Positions 44,425-54,106 are shown, numbered from the stretch's first letter. The stretch is 64,000 nt of DNA from Paenibacillus tarimensis (GCF_021532315.1 NZ_JAKGAO010000012.1:248001-312000), one strand, 5' to 3'. Translations and numbers: made by a program. The notes: generated by a model not told the origin, from the letters alone.

Positions 44425-45963
44425 TTATTTCTTCTTATATGCCGACGGTGAAAGGCCTACGTATTTTTTGAATTTGCTGTGAAAATAGTCTACATTCGTA
44501 TAGCCTACACGTTCGGCTACCGCATACACCTTCAAGCCCTGATCCAGCAGCTCCTTGGCTTTTTCAATCCTCACTTTATCCAGATACGTGTTGAAATATT
44601 CGCCGGTGAAATTCTTGAACAGCTTACCGAGATAAGCACTGTTATAGTTAAACACCTCAGCGAGCTGCTCAAGCTTAAGATTCTCACCGTAATTACGCTG
44701 GATTAAATCGGTCATTTTCTTGACAAGCTGGTCGGAATCGGCGCTCCCGAGTTTATCCGCAAGCGGCTCTAACCGCTCCAGAACCACTTCCTGCAGCAGC
44801 CTCAGGGTCGGCTGCTTATATAGGTTAATGATCCAGGCAATCGCCTCCTGCACATCCGGCCGCAGCTCCGGATAACTCTGGGCAACCTTAGTGAGCGTTG
44901 TAGTGACCATCTGGGCATACGTACCCTTGATATCCTCCTCATTAAGCCCCGCTCTGATCATCGTATCCCCGGCTTGCTCCAGCACATTAGCCATACTCTG
45001 CTTATTCCCGATATCTAGGGCATAATAGAGGTTTTCAGAGAAAACGGCCGGCTGAAATCCCTTCTCTTCCGAGCTACCTTCCTTGTCCTCAGCTCTGATG
45101 TACCTGCTCTGATAGATGATCCGGCCTTCCTGTTCAAAAAATCTTCTCCCCATCCGCCGGCTGGCCTGCTCATACGATTGTTTGATCTGTTCCAAAGCTT
45201 GTACTGGATCGCCCAAAGAGAGGGTAAGACGGATATCATAACGGACCAAGGCTTCCGCTATGGAGGAATACAGACGGCCAAGCGCGGCTTCTGATTCGCA
45301 GGCTTCACGGAGCAGCAAAATCAATGTTCCTTCTACCAAAGTAGCGATTCCCCAGCCCTGCCGTTCATTAGCAGCGGTGAACTGCCGCTTCGCTTCTGCG
45401 GTTTGATCTCTGCCATTCTGATCCGGTTCAATTAATACCATTAGAACCTGATATGAATCCGCCTGTAAATCCAGCTCGGCTGCAAGCGACTGCACAACAA
45501 CCTGATCAGGCATATCCCCGCTGAAAAGCGCTTGCAGCAGCCGATTGCGCTTATCCTCCTCATTATGCTGACCGGCAGAAACGGCTTGCTTATCCAGTTC
45601 CGCCTTTACCTTGCCTACATACTCCAGCAGCTCATCTTCGTCGACCGGCTTCAAAATATATCCATCCACTCGGCTCGTGATCGCTTTTTTGGCATAGTCA
45701 AAATCGGCATAGCCGCTCAATATGATGAAATGCATCTGCTCATCCTGCTCACGAATCAGCTCAATGAGCTTCAGCCCATTCATCTCAGGCATACGGATGT
45801 CGACCAGCATCAGATGCGGATGAAGCTCCTGATATTTCAGATAGGCGTCATTTCCGTCAGCAGCCGTTCCCACGATTTCAAATCCTTGTTCTTCCCAGTC
45901 CACTATCGAGGTAAGACCCTCGCGGATTAATTTCTCATCATCTGCTATTAATACTTTGTACAT
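44425..45963 (-). CDS. AraC-type response regulator (YesN-like)
   Basis: This 512-residue protein is a two-component response regulator with an N-terminal receiver domain (residues 1-120) and a C-terminal AraC helix-turn-helix pair (about 410-512). The phosphorylated residue is Asp55 in MLVDIRMPEMNG, with the acidic pair at residues 8-9 (ADD) and Lys near 103 in YILKPVDEDEL. The DNA-binding half shows NLKLEQLAEVFNYNSAYLGKLF and VAERVGYTNVDYFHSKFKKYVG. The ATG at 45963 follows GGAGG and the gene overlaps the kinase by 26 bases. It very likely activates the neighbouring importer operon. Confidence 0.93.
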   Translation of the reverse strand: MYKVLIADDEKLIREGLTSIVDWEEQGFEIVGTAADGNDAYLKYQELHPHLMLVDIRMPEMNGLKLIELIREQDEQMHFIILSGYADFDYAKKAITSRVDGYILKPVDEDELLEYVGKVKAELDKQAVSAGQHNEEDKRNRLLQALFSGDMPDQVVVQSLAAELDLQADSYQVLMVLIEPDQNGRDQTAEAKRQFTAANERQGWGIATLVEGTLILLLREACESEAALGRLYSSIAEALVRYDIRLTLSLGDPVQALEQIKQSYEQASRRMGRRFFEQEGRIIYQSRYIRAEDKEGSSEEKGFQPAVFSENLYYALDIGNKQSMANVLEQAGDTMIRAGLNEEDIKGTYAQMVTTTLTKVAQSYPELRPDVQEAIAWIINLYKQPTLRLLQEVVLERLEPLADKLGSADSDQLVKKMTDLIQRNYGENLKLEQLAEVFNYNSAYLGKLFKNFTGEYFNTYLDKVRIEKAKELLDQGLKVYAVAERVGYTNVDYFHSKFKKYVGLSPSAYKKK

Positions 45964-47737
45964 GGTCAACCTCCGTCGGAATGGCAAAATGAATGCTCGT
46001 ACCCTGGTCAGGCGTACTCGTGATCTCCAGTCCATATTGCGCGCCATAGGTGAGCTTCAGCCTCTGCTGCACGTTAGTAAGGCCGATCCGGTCACCGTCC
46101 TGATCCTCCAGGAATTGTTGTATCCGCTTCATCTTTTCCGGCGCAATGCCTGCCCCGTTGTCCGTTACCGTAATATGGATATGGCCCTGATGCATCCGCG
46201 CCTTGACAGATACCTTGCCCCCTCTGCTTGTCCGCTCAAGACCGTGAATTACAGCATTTTCGACGAGCGGCTGAATGATAAGCGGGGGCAGATGGGCATG
46301 CTCGGTTTCCGGGTCTATATCCAGCTCATAGTCAAGCCGTTCATCATGACGGAATTTTTGAATTTCCAGATAACAGCGGCTGATTTCAATCTCATCCTTC
46401 AGCATAATGGACTTGCCGGTTATCTCCAGGTTCTTCCGCATCAGCTTGCCGAGAAGCTTGACCGTCTGCGCGATCTCCTTCTCCCCGTTAAGATGAGCCT
46501 TCATCCTGATGGATTCCAGAGCGTTATAGAGAAAATGCGGATTAATTTGATTAGCCAGCATTTTCAGCTTGATTTCATTCTGCTTGAGCTCCAGCTGGTT
46601 CTTCTGTTCATGGGAATGCTGGACTTCTTCCATCAGATCCTTGACATTGGTCACCATCTGGTTGAATTGTCTGGACAGCAGTCCGATTTCATCATTGCCA
46701 TCTACCTTGACCACCGTGTTCAAGTTACCCTTGGACACCTTGCTGATCTGCTTGTTCAGCGTAAGCAGCCGGTTCGCAAGTATGGTACAGATGACATAAA
46801 TGAGCCCAAGCGCAATCATAAAGCTGATGGCGATGATCGTCATCCCGAACCTGCTGATCCGGTTGGCTTCCGAGACAATGCTTTCGATAGAGAAGATTGA
46901 CACGAACTTCAGGGAATTGAAGCTTGTCTCCGGCCTGAACTCTTCGACGAATACCTTGGAGGCTTTACCCCCAACAGAAATCTCGTGAGCGCCTACCCCC
47001 GCCATGGCGACCTCATGACCAAGATGCGTTTCGGACAGCTTCTTGCCGATAACCGAGGAAACATTGGATGCCACAATCACATCATTATGATCCATAATGT
47101 AGGTTTCAAACGGTTCCTGGTTAAGAGAAGCATTCAGGTAGTTCGTATTAATGTCGATAACAAGAGCGCCTGCACTCATATACTCCGGGAATTGCACCCT
47201 TCTGACCATGCTTAGCCTGCTGTTCCAGCTGCGGGCCTCATCCTCAAAGTAAAACCAGCCGATGGTCCCTCTGTTCTGCATGGCAGCCTGATGCCAGAAG
47301 GAGCCCCGGGTTGCTTCGTCGAGCGGAATCAGCTCCCAGTTGTTGATCAGGGTAGGATTGTCCACGTACATCTTAATACGCGATACCTCGGAATTGAAGT
47401 CCAGATAATTGCGGATCGTATCATAATCGCTGTATGCCTGAAACACTTCCATCGTATCCGTATAACGCCTGTTGGCGATATCCTCAAGACGGGAGTCGAG
47501 CGACAGCCGGCTGGACAGGTCAATAGCAACACTGAGCACCTCAGCCGTACGCTGCTTGACGCGCAGAACATTATTCTCCGTCTGCTCGATCGCGTTGTCG
47601 AGTGCCAGCTGCCGGTACTGCTCGACGAGGAAGAGACCGACAATAATGAGTGGAATGACGATAACAAAAACATAGGATAGGATCATTTTGTTTCGGAGCT
47701 TTATGCTGTTAAATTTGCGAACCCAGCTGTTAAACAT
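45938..47737 (-). CDS. Sensor histidine kinase (YesM-like, HisK_5 type)
   Basis: This 599-residue membrane kinase pairs with the AraC-type regulator downstream. It has a transmembrane helix near residue 20-40, an extracellular dCache-like sensor domain (about 45-290), a second helix near 300-320, a HAMP domain (about 320-375), and a His-kinase dimerisation/ATPase half. The phosphorylated His is in ANQINPHFLYNALESI and the ATP-binding region shows VENAVIHGLERTS and DNGAGIAP. The ATG at 47737 follows GGGGTGA. A cre-like sequence lies just upstream. The ligand is probably the sugar-loaded binding protein or the sugar itself, as known for related YesMN systems. Confidence 0.92.
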   Translation of the reverse strand: MFNSWVRKFNSIKLRNKMILSYVFVIVIPLIIVGLFLVEQYRQLALDNAIEQTENNVLRVKQRTAEVLSVAIDLSSRLSLDSRLEDIANRRYTDTMEVFQAYSDYDTIRNYLDFNSEVSRIKMYVDNPTLINNWELIPLDEATRGSFWHQAAMQNRGTIGWFYFEDEARSWNSRLSMVRRVQFPEYMSAGALVIDINTNYLNASLNQEPFETYIMDHNDVIVASNVSSVIGKKLSETHLGHEVAMAGVGAHEISVGGKASKVFVEEFRPETSFNSLKFVSIFSIESIVSEANRISRFGMTIIAISFMIALGLIYVICTILANRLLTLNKQISKVSKGNLNTVVKVDGNDEIGLLSRQFNQMVTNVKDLMEEVQHSHEQKNQLELKQNEIKLKMLANQINPHFLYNALESIRMKAHLNGEKEIAQTVKLLGKLMRKNLEITGKSIMLKDEIEISRCYLEIQKFRHDERLDYELDIDPETEHAHLPPLIIQPLVENAVIHGLERTSRGGKVSVKARMHQGHIHITVTDNGAGIAPEKMKRIQQFLEDQDGDRIGLTNVQQRLKLTYGAQYGLEITSTPDQGTSIHFAIPTEVDHVQSINSR

Positions 47738-47753
47738 CTTTTCACCCCGTATA

Positions 47754-47767
47754 AGCAAGCGTTTACA
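47754..47767. promoter_or_regulatory. Cre-like CcpA site upstream of the kinase gene
   Basis: On the minus strand the sequence TGTAAACGCTTGCT matches the first eleven positions of the cre consensus and misses two near the end. It lies only 17 bases upstream of the kinase ATG and downstream of AT-rich -10-like sequences, so bound CcpA would block transcription. Confidence 0.45.
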
Positions 47768-47836
47768 CTATTTATATTCTATACTATCCCACGTTCTTGC
47801 CATGAACGCAATTCCAACTCTGGCCAGCTCCAGCAT

Positions 47837-47879
47837 AAAAAAGACGAATACTCCCAACCGTATTGGCCGGGAGATATTC
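47837..47879 (-). terminator. Intrinsic terminator after the GH42 gene
   Basis: GAATATCTCCC pairs with GGGAGTATTC around a small inner stem and is followed on the minus strand by a GTC spacer and six T. It lies 18 bases after the stop at 47897. Confidence 0.82.
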
Positions 47880-47896
47880 ATCGCAGGCAATTCATA

Positions 47897-49939
47897 TCAT
47901 TGTGACTGTACGGTACGCTGCAGAATCGTCACCCCATGCGCGGGAAGCTCAACGCTTCCTTGCAGCTCCGCCCCATCCAGCAAATTTACCGCCGGGGTTT
48001 GACCAACCGGTACAACAGCCGGCTGCTTGCCGTGATTCATCAGGAACAGAATCTCCTTGCCATCCTTCACTCTCCGTGCGACCTCTACCTGCTCTGGTAC
48101 GTTATCAAGGGTCGGGCTAATGCCCTTGGTGTCGCAGATATGCTTAAGCAGACCGTTCAGGAATGCCTGGTCAGGACTCGATGCCACATACCACGCCTCA
48201 CCCTTGCCGAATTTATTAACAGTAACAACCGGCATTCCAGCGTAAAAATCATCCCCGTACTCCGCTACTACTTCAGCACCCTCTGTATGGATCAGATCGC
48301 ACAGCAGACCGCATTCATAGCTGCCCTCGAGACTGCCAAGCTTGCTCTTCATCACAATTTGATTGCGCTGATCCGGGAACAGGGAGTCGATTTCCTCTGC
48401 CCAGATGCCGAGCACCTTGCGCAGCTCGCCCGGGTAACCGCCTGTCGTCACAAGATCATTCTCGTTGACAATACCGCTGAAGAAGGTAGTCAGGAATGTG
48501 CCGCCATCCTTAACAAATGCCTCCACCTTATCTGCAAAGCCCGGCTTGACCATGTACATGACAGGTGCAATGACGACATCATACCTTCCTAGGTCTTCCT
48601 CCACGCCGATCATATCAGTCTGGACATTCCGGCTGAAGAGCGCCGCGTAATACTTATGCACTTCGTCCACATAGTTCAGACCGACGGAAGGTCCGCTGGA
48701 CAGCTCGACCGCCCACCGGTTTTCCCAGTCGTAGATAATGCCGACCTTCGCGTCCACCCGGGCATCCAGCACGCTGTCGGACAGCTGCTTCAGCTCACTG
48801 CCTAGCTCGGCGCATTCACGGAACACCCGCGTGTGCTCATGCCCCACATGTTCGATTACCGCGCCATGATATTTCTCGCAGGCCCCGATTGACCGGCGGA
48901 GCTGGAAGAACATGACCGTGTCTGCCCCCCGCGCCACGGCCTGATAGCTCCACAGACGCATAACGCCCGGACGCTTGAGGGAATTGTACGGCTGCCAGTT
49001 CTGCTGGCTTGGCGTCTGCTCCATCAGCATGAAAGGCTGGCCGCTCTTCAACCCGCGCATCAGATCATGTGTCATCGCGGTGAAGCTGAACGGCGTGTTA
49101 AAAGAAGGGTAATTATCCCAAGATACCACATCCATATATTTGGCCCACTCAAAATAATCAAGCTCCGGATAGAAGCCCATCAGATTGGTTGTGACCGGCA
49201 GGTCCGGCGTATGCTTCTTCAGCTCTTCATATTCAATCCGGTAGCATTCCAGCAGGCTGTTCGACATGAAGCGGCGGTAATCCAGTGATATTCCCTGGAA
49301 GTTCGTCCGGTTGCCGCCCCATTCCTCGCTCAGCTCATTCGGTACCACAATTTCATCCCAGTCGTAAAAGGTATGTCCCCAGAAGCGCGTGTTCCACGCC
49401 TTGTTAAGCTTCTCAAGCGTGCCGTATCGCTGCTGCAGCCAGGTGCGGAAACCGGCCGCGCAATTGTCGCAGTAGCAGTAACCGCCGTACTCGTTCGAGA
49501 CATGCCAGATCAGAACAGCCGGATGATTCTTGTACCGCTCCGCAAGCTTGCCGGCTATCAGCTTGGAATACTTCCGGTAAGTTGGACTGTTCGGACAGGA
49601 GTTATGCCGGCCGCCGAACTTCCGCTTGCGTCCCTGATAGTCAACACGCAGGACATCCGGATATTTCTTCGCCATCCAGGCTGGATGAGCGCCCGTGCTT
49701 GTCGCCAGGCAGGTATAAATGCCATTCTTGTATAACCGGTGGATCGTTTCGTCCAGCCATGCAAAGTCATAGGTATCTTCATCCGGCTGGTTAAGCGCCC
49801 ACGAAAACACATTCAAGGTAGCCACATCAATGCCAGCCAGCTTAAACATCCGCACATCCTCATCCCAGATTTCCGCGTCCCACTGCTCCGGATTATAGTC
49901 GCCGCCGTACCAGATCTTAGGCAATTTGTCGTTGATCAA
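47897..49939 (-). CDS. GH42 beta-galactosidase
   Basis: This 680-residue retaining enzyme hydrolyses terminal beta-D-galactosides. The catalytic barrel has the acid/base Glu150 in WHVSNEYGG and the nucleophile Glu307 in FMLMEQTPS. Cys115, Cys155, Cys157 and Cys160 form the zinc-binding set of many GH42 enzymes. A trimerisation domain (from about 395) and a C-terminal small beta-domain follow. There is no signal peptide. The start is a TTG at 49939 behind AAGGGATG; no ATG in frame is available. It is divergent from the AraC gene at 50053, which may control it. Confidence 0.94.
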   Translation of the reverse strand: MINDKLPKIWYGGDYNPEQWDAEIWDEDVRMFKLAGIDVATLNVFSWALNQPDEDTYDFAWLDETIHRLYKNGIYTCLATSTGAHPAWMAKKYPDVLRVDYQGRKRKFGGRHNSCPNSPTYRKYSKLIAGKLAERYKNHPAVLIWHVSNEYGGYCYCDNCAAGFRTWLQQRYGTLEKLNKAWNTRFWGHTFYDWDEIVVPNELSEEWGGNRTNFQGISLDYRRFMSNSLLECYRIEYEELKKHTPDLPVTTNLMGFYPELDYFEWAKYMDVVSWDNYPSFNTPFSFTAMTHDLMRGLKSGQPFMLMEQTPSQQNWQPYNSLKRPGVMRLWSYQAVARGADTVMFFQLRRSIGACEKYHGAVIEHVGHEHTRVFRECAELGSELKQLSDSVLDARVDAKVGIIYDWENRWAVELSSGPSVGLNYVDEVHKYYAALFSRNVQTDMIGVEEDLGRYDVVIAPVMYMVKPGFADKVEAFVKDGGTFLTTFFSGIVNENDLVTTGGYPGELRKVLGIWAEEIDSLFPDQRNQIVMKSKLGSLEGSYECGLLCDLIHTEGAEVVAEYGDDFYAGMPVVTVNKFGKGEAWYVASSPDQAFLNGLLKHICDTKGISPTLDNVPEQVEVARRVKDGKEILFLMNHGKQPAVVPVGQTPAVNLLDGAELQGSVELPAHGVTILQRTVQSQ

Positions 49940-49975
49940 TGCCGCTCATCCCTTCGTCTATAAATTTAATATCAT

Positions 49976-49984
49976 TGTAATCGC
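49976..49984. promoter_or_regulatory. Possible regulator site TGTAATCGC between GH42 and AraC genes
   Basis: The nine-base word TGTAATCGC recurs in inverse orientation upstream of the GH3 gene at 51064-51072. Both sites flank the AraC gene at 50053-50898. The match could arise by chance; see the finding. Confidence 0.3.
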
Positions 49985-50052
49985 TCTCAACATACGGTTA
50001 AATATAATATTATAGATTTATCATATAAGAATCTGGCAAGGAGATGATTTGC

Positions 50053-50898
50053 ATGCCCGATCCGATTGGTCCCAAGCCCCACCGCCGTTTCGTTCCTTCT
50101 CCATCCGAAAACCATACTCTCCCCCTGCTTGTCGAGAGCATCGGGCTCAATCCCGACCAGGAAAGCATCACAAGACCGGACGGATACCCTGTCTATCACT
50201 GGCTGCAAACCTCCTCGGGTGAGGGAGTCATCCATTTCGAGGACCAGACTGTCCGGCTGCCAGCCGGGACGGGCCTGCTGCTCTTCCCGCATGTTCCGCA
50301 CAGTTATGCTGCGGCTGATGAGCTCTGGGAAACCGTCTATCTGACGTTTGGCGGACCTGCGGCTGATAGTATACTAGGGACCCTCCATATCCGGCAAAGC
50401 GCCTTCTTCCGGTGGGATGCTCTATCCCCTCTCCATCCCTATATAGCAGGCATGCTGAGCAGACTGGAGTCACGGGCAGATGTGTTCGGCCACGACATAT
50501 CTGCGGACTGCTACCGGTTCCTGCTGATGCTCAGCCGGTACGGCAATCCGGCTTCAACGGCCGGAAGCAGCGGTAACATCGAGCGGGTACGGACCATGAT
50601 TGAATGGATGGAGGCGAACTACAGCAATCCTGATATCGGGCTTAAGGATATCGCCGAGGTGCTCCCTCTGTCCGTTCGGCGGCTTAATGATCTGTTCCGC
50701 CATCTCTTCGGGCTCTCTCCCTATGCATACTTCATTCAAGTGCGAATCGGTAAAGCCAAGGAGCTGCTAGTCAGCAGCCCCGGCCTTACAGTCAGGCGTA
50801 TCGCCGAACAGGTCGGGTTCCGGGATGCAAGCCATTTTGTCGCCACCTTTCATAAGCATGTCGGCATACCCCCCGAGCAGTTTCGCAAGCTTCATTGA
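50053..50898 (+). CDS. AraC-family transcriptional regulator
   Basis: This 281-residue protein has an N-terminal cupin-like sensor (VIHFEDQTVRLPAGTGLLLFPHVPHSY near residues 60-87) and a C-terminal pair of helix-turn-helix units (residues 180-281) with IGLKDIAEVLPLSVRRLNDLF and VRRIAEQVGFRDASHFVATF. The start at 50053 is nine bases behind AAGGAG; an ATG at 50044 is too close to that site. It sits between the divergent GH42 gene and the GH3 gene downstream on its own strand, so it may regulate both. The effector is unknown; a sugar is likely. Confidence 0.9.
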   Translation: MPDPIGPKPHRRFVPSPSENHTLPLLVESIGLNPDQESITRPDGYPVYHWLQTSSGEGVIHFEDQTVRLPAGTGLLLFPHVPHSYAAADELWETVYLTFGGPAADSILGTLHIRQSAFFRWDALSPLHPYIAGMLSRLESRADVFGHDISADCYRFLLMLSRYGNPASTAGSSGNIERVRTMIEWMEANYSNPDIGLKDIAEVLPLSVRRLNDLFRHLFGLSPYAYFIQVRIGKAKELLVSSPGLTVRRIAEQVGFRDASHFVATFHKHVGIPPEQFRKLH

Positions 50899-51205
50899 CT
50901 GTCTTCATGAAAAGACCTGCGAAAAATAAACTAATTTAGCCCGGATTTCTGTCGAGATTATGCGGGTATGTTGGGCGGCGGGTCCATGTTAAAATGAGGA
51001 CGTTTACATTTGCTATCCGTCAGTCCCCAGCTGTACATATCTGATCGTTACGCGTAAATGTATGCGATTACAGTCATCGAAAGGATGAGAAACGGGATAA
51101 AGCTAAGCTCGTTCAGGCTTCTCCCTAAATGTAATCTTCTAGAGTTTATATACTCTCGCGTTATGCGTTTTTGCAAGTGCAATAATTATAAGGAGTGAAG
51201 TATAC
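50899..51205. other. Regulatory region upstream of the GH3 gene
   Basis: This 307-base gap carries no gene. It has three copies of AAATGTA or its complement (51005-51011, 51056-51062, 51127-51133), the TGTAATCGC word in inverse form (51064-51072), a cre-like TGAGGACGTTTACA at 50995-51008 with two mismatches, and a palindrome AGAGTTTATATACTCT at 51141-51156 that contains a -10-like TATACT. The last AAATGTA copy sits at the -35 position of that hexamer. A GGAGTGAAG site precedes the start. Confidence 0.5.
51064..51072. promoter_or_regulatory. Possible regulator site (inverse TGTAATCGC) upstream of GH3
   Basis: GCGATTACA is the complement of the word found at 49976-49984. It lies 134 bases before the GH3 start. 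A shorter TGTAATC follows at 51130-51136. Confidence 0.3.
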
Positions 51206-54040
51206 ATGTCGACTACGTACAAGTTTCCGTTCCAGAACCCCGATCTTCCGGTAGAAGCCCGCGTCAACGATCTCGTCTCCAGGATGACGCTTGATGAGAA
51301 GATCAATCAGATGTGCCAATACCAGGATGAAATTGCCCATTTGGGTGTAAAGCCTTATAAACACGGCACCGAAGCCGCTCACGGCATTGCCTGGCTGGGC
51401 GAAGCCACGACCTATCCCCAGCCGATCGGCCTTGCCTGTACCTGGGATGAAGAGCTGCTGAAGCGGGTGGGAGCCGCGATCGGCGACGAAGCGCGCGCCT
51501 TCTATAAGCGTAATCCGGCTGTTAACGGCCTAACCTTGTGGGCGCCTACGGTTGACATGGAGCGTGATCCCCGCTGGGGACGGACAGAGGAAGCCTATGG
51601 TGAAGACCCGTATCTGACGGGCCGCTTGGCTACCGAGCTTATTAAGGGCATTCAGGGCGACCATCCCTTTTATCTGAAGGCTGTTGCGTCCCTTAAGCAC
51701 TTCCTCGGCAACAATAATGAAATCGACCGCGGCGAATGCTCGGTCAGCATTGACCCGCGCAATATGTATGAATACTACCTCCCGGCCTTCGAAATGCCGT
51801 TCAAGGAGGGCGGCGCCCAGTCCATGATGACGGCATACAACTCCGTCAATGGCGTTCCGGCCAACTTGAATCCGGATGTAGTCCGCATCGTTAAACAGCA
51901 GTGGGGTATGAACGGATTCATCGTAAGTGACGCCGGGGATGTACTCGGCACTGTTAATGATCATAAATATCATGAAACCTACAAGGAGTCCGTAGCTCTT
52001 ACCATCAAAAGCGGCATTGATTCCATAACCGATGATGCAGACATTTCCAAGCAGGCTATACGCGATGCTCTCGCTGAGGGGTTACTGACAGAGAACGATC
52101 TGGAAATTGCACTCCGCAATACCTTCCGTGTCCGCTTCCGTCTAGGCGAGTTCGACCCGGATGAGCGTAACCCGTACGCTGCAATAGACGAATCCATCAT
52201 ATTGAACGATGGGCACAAGGCATTATCACTTGAGGCAACGCAGAAGAACATCGTTCTGTTGAAAAATGAGAACAGTATGCTCCCTCTGTCTGCCGACAAG
52301 CTGCACAAGGCCGCTGTAATCGGTCCGCTCGGCGGCATCGTATATCGCGACTGGTACAGCGGCACGCTGCCGTATGCCGTTACGCCGCTGGCAGGCATAC
52401 AGGCGAAGCTTCCGGGCAAAGAGGTCTCCTTTCATAATGCCTGCGACAGAGTAAGGCTGAAATCCGCGGCAAACGGACAGTATGTGCGTCTCTCCGATTC
52501 GGAGAACAGCCCGCTTACAGCTGACGCAGCAACAGCCGAGCGGGCCTCTGTGTTTGAAGCAACGGACTGGGGCTGGGCCAGCCATACGCTCATTGCAGAG
52601 GAGAACGGTAAATATTTAACCACTGATGATGAGAAGGTTACCGCGTCCTCTACCCAGATCTGGGAGTGGTTCACGAAGGAAGTGTTCCACGTTCGTCCGG
52701 ATTCAGAGGATAATCAAGTGAAGCTGACAACCTGGAATGACCGGCCGGTTAAAGTAGACGGCACCGCCGGTAACCTTCGCGTTCAGGACGGCTCAAGGGA
52801 TGAGGCAGACATCTTCCATGTTGACAAGGTGACCGATGGTCTTAAGGAAGCGGTTGAAGCAGCACGGAAAGCTGAAGTGGCTGTTGTTGTTGTCGGCAAC
52901 CACCCGCTGATCAACGGCAAGGAAACGATGGACCGTCCCGACATTACCCTTGCCGAGTCACAGGAGCGTCTGATCCGCGAGGTGCATGCTGTTAATCCAA
53001 ACACCGTTGTTGTTATCGTAGGCAGCTACCCGTACGCCATCAACTGGGTGGATGCCAACATCCCGGCAGTTCTATATACTTCGCATGCCGGCTCGGAACT
53101 CGGCACAGCGGTCGCCGATGTGCTCTTCGGGGATTACAACCCGGCAGGCCGCCTGAACATGACATGGTACAAATCGGTTGAGCAGCTTCCGGACTTCATG
53201 GATTACGATATTATTAAAGGCAAGCGGACTTATCAGTACTTTGACGGCGAAGTGCTTTATCCGTTCGGATACGGACTCTCCTATTCCACTTTCCGTTACG
53301 GCGGCCTGCAGCTGGATAACAGCAGAATCAGCGCTGATGGACAAGTGACCGTGCAATTCCAGGTAACGAATAACAGCAGCTTAGCAGGCGAGGAGGTTGT
53401 GCAGCTCTACGTGAAAGCCAATGAATCACGTGTCAAGCGCCCGTTGAAGCAGCTCAAAGGCTTTGACCGCCTGTACCTGCAGCCTGGCGAAACCAGAGAC
53501 GTTACCATGAAGCTTCATGCTCAAGAGCTCGCCTTCTGGGATGTGACTCGTGAACGTTACTGCGTGGAAAGCGGAACTTATAGCATCATGATCGGAGCAA
53601 GCTCTGCCGATGTCCGTTTGCAAGCCAAGGTAGAGGTTGACGGAGAAGTCATCCCTCCGCGTGACCTGCGTCAGGTTACCCGCGCTGTCAACTATGATGA
53701 CTATGCCGGATACGCAGGCGTTATTATTGATGAATGCCGGGAAGGCGGCAGCAGCGCCAGCTTCTCTGCGGGCGGCTGGATTGCCTTCCATGATGCTGAG
53801 CTTGGCGAAGGCGTTACCTCCCTTGAACTGCGTGCAGCAAGCAGCGCTGACTCGGTCGTTGAGATCCGGCTAGGCAATCCGGACGGCAAGCTGGCAGGCA
53901 CATGCACGGTGCCTGCTACAGGCGGTGCCGAGCAATGGCGGTCCTTTACCTGTGCAATCGAGGGAGCTTCAGGCAGACAATCCGTGTATCTGGCAGCTCA
54001 ATCGCCGGTTAAGCTTAGCTGGTTCCGATTTACCGTATAA
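51206..54040 (+). CDS. GH3 beta-glycosidase with inserted trefoil-like domain and C-terminal CBM-like module
   Basis: This 944-residue enzyme belongs to GH3, retaining beta-glucosidases or beta-xylosidases. The N-terminal barrel carries the nucleophile Asp242 in NGFIVSDAGDV, with KHFLGNNNE and DMERDPRWGRTEEAYGEDP as conserved substrate-binding segments. The C-terminal alpha/beta-sandwich starts near 345 and is interrupted at about 413-541 by a beta-rich insert (KSAANGQYVRLS, ENGKYLTTDDE) like a fascin/beta-trefoil domain. A fibronectin III-like domain follows (about 725-800), then a beta-sandwich (about 815-944) like a CBM6. No signal peptide is present. Beta-xylosidase or beta-glucosidase cannot be decided from sequence. 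Confidence 0.92.
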   Translation: MSTTYKFPFQNPDLPVEARVNDLVSRMTLDEKINQMCQYQDEIAHLGVKPYKHGTEAAHGIAWLGEATTYPQPIGLACTWDEELLKRVGAAIGDEARAFYKRNPAVNGLTLWAPTVDMERDPRWGRTEEAYGEDPYLTGRLATELIKGIQGDHPFYLKAVASLKHFLGNNNEIDRGECSVSIDPRNMYEYYLPAFEMPFKEGGAQSMMTAYNSVNGVPANLNPDVVRIVKQQWGMNGFIVSDAGDVLGTVNDHKYHETYKESVALTIKSGIDSITDDADISKQAIRDALAEGLLTENDLEIALRNTFRVRFRLGEFDPDERNPYAAIDESIILNDGHKALSLEATQKNIVLLKNENSMLPLSADKLHKAAVIGPLGGIVYRDWYSGTLPYAVTPLAGIQAKLPGKEVSFHNACDRVRLKSAANGQYVRLSDSENSPLTADAATAERASVFEATDWGWASHTLIAEENGKYLTTDDEKVTASSTQIWEWFTKEVFHVRPDSEDNQVKLTTWNDRPVKVDGTAGNLRVQDGSRDEADIFHVDKVTDGLKEAVEAARKAEVAVVVVGNHPLINGKETMDRPDITLAESQERLIREVHAVNPNTVVVIVGSYPYAINWVDANIPAVLYTSHAGSELGTAVADVLFGDYNPAGRLNMTWYKSVEQLPDFMDYDIIKGKRTYQYFDGEVLYPFGYGLSYSTFRYGGLQLDNSRISADGQVTVQFQVTNNSSLAGEEVVQLYVKANESRVKRPLKQLKGFDRLYLQPGETRDVTMKLHAQELAFWDVTRERYCVESGTYSIMIGASSADVRLQAKVEVDGEVIPPRDLRQVTRAVNYDDYAGYAGVIIDECREGGSSASFSAGGWIAFHDAELGEGVTSLELRAASSADSVVEIRLGNPDGKLAGTCTVPATGGAEQWRSFTCAIEGASGRQSVYLAAQSPVKLSWFRFTV

Positions 54041-54062
54041 TACAGCTCTCGGGCAAATAGCA

Positions 54063-54106
54063 AACAGCGCCTTAAGCCAGCCGGCTCAAGGCGCTGTTAT
54101 TTTATT
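54063..54106 (+). terminator. Intrinsic terminator after the GH3 gene
   Basis: AACAGCGCCTT pairs with AAGGCGCTGTT and an inner GCC/GGC stem, followed by ATTTTATT. It lies 22 bases downstream of the stop. Confidence 0.85.

Noticed and set aside
45956-46900. Plus-strand open frame of 314 codons opposite the histidine kinase
   Set aside because: It is a shadow of the kinase gene, whose HAMP, His and ATPase motifs are intact. No ribosome site or domain was seen.
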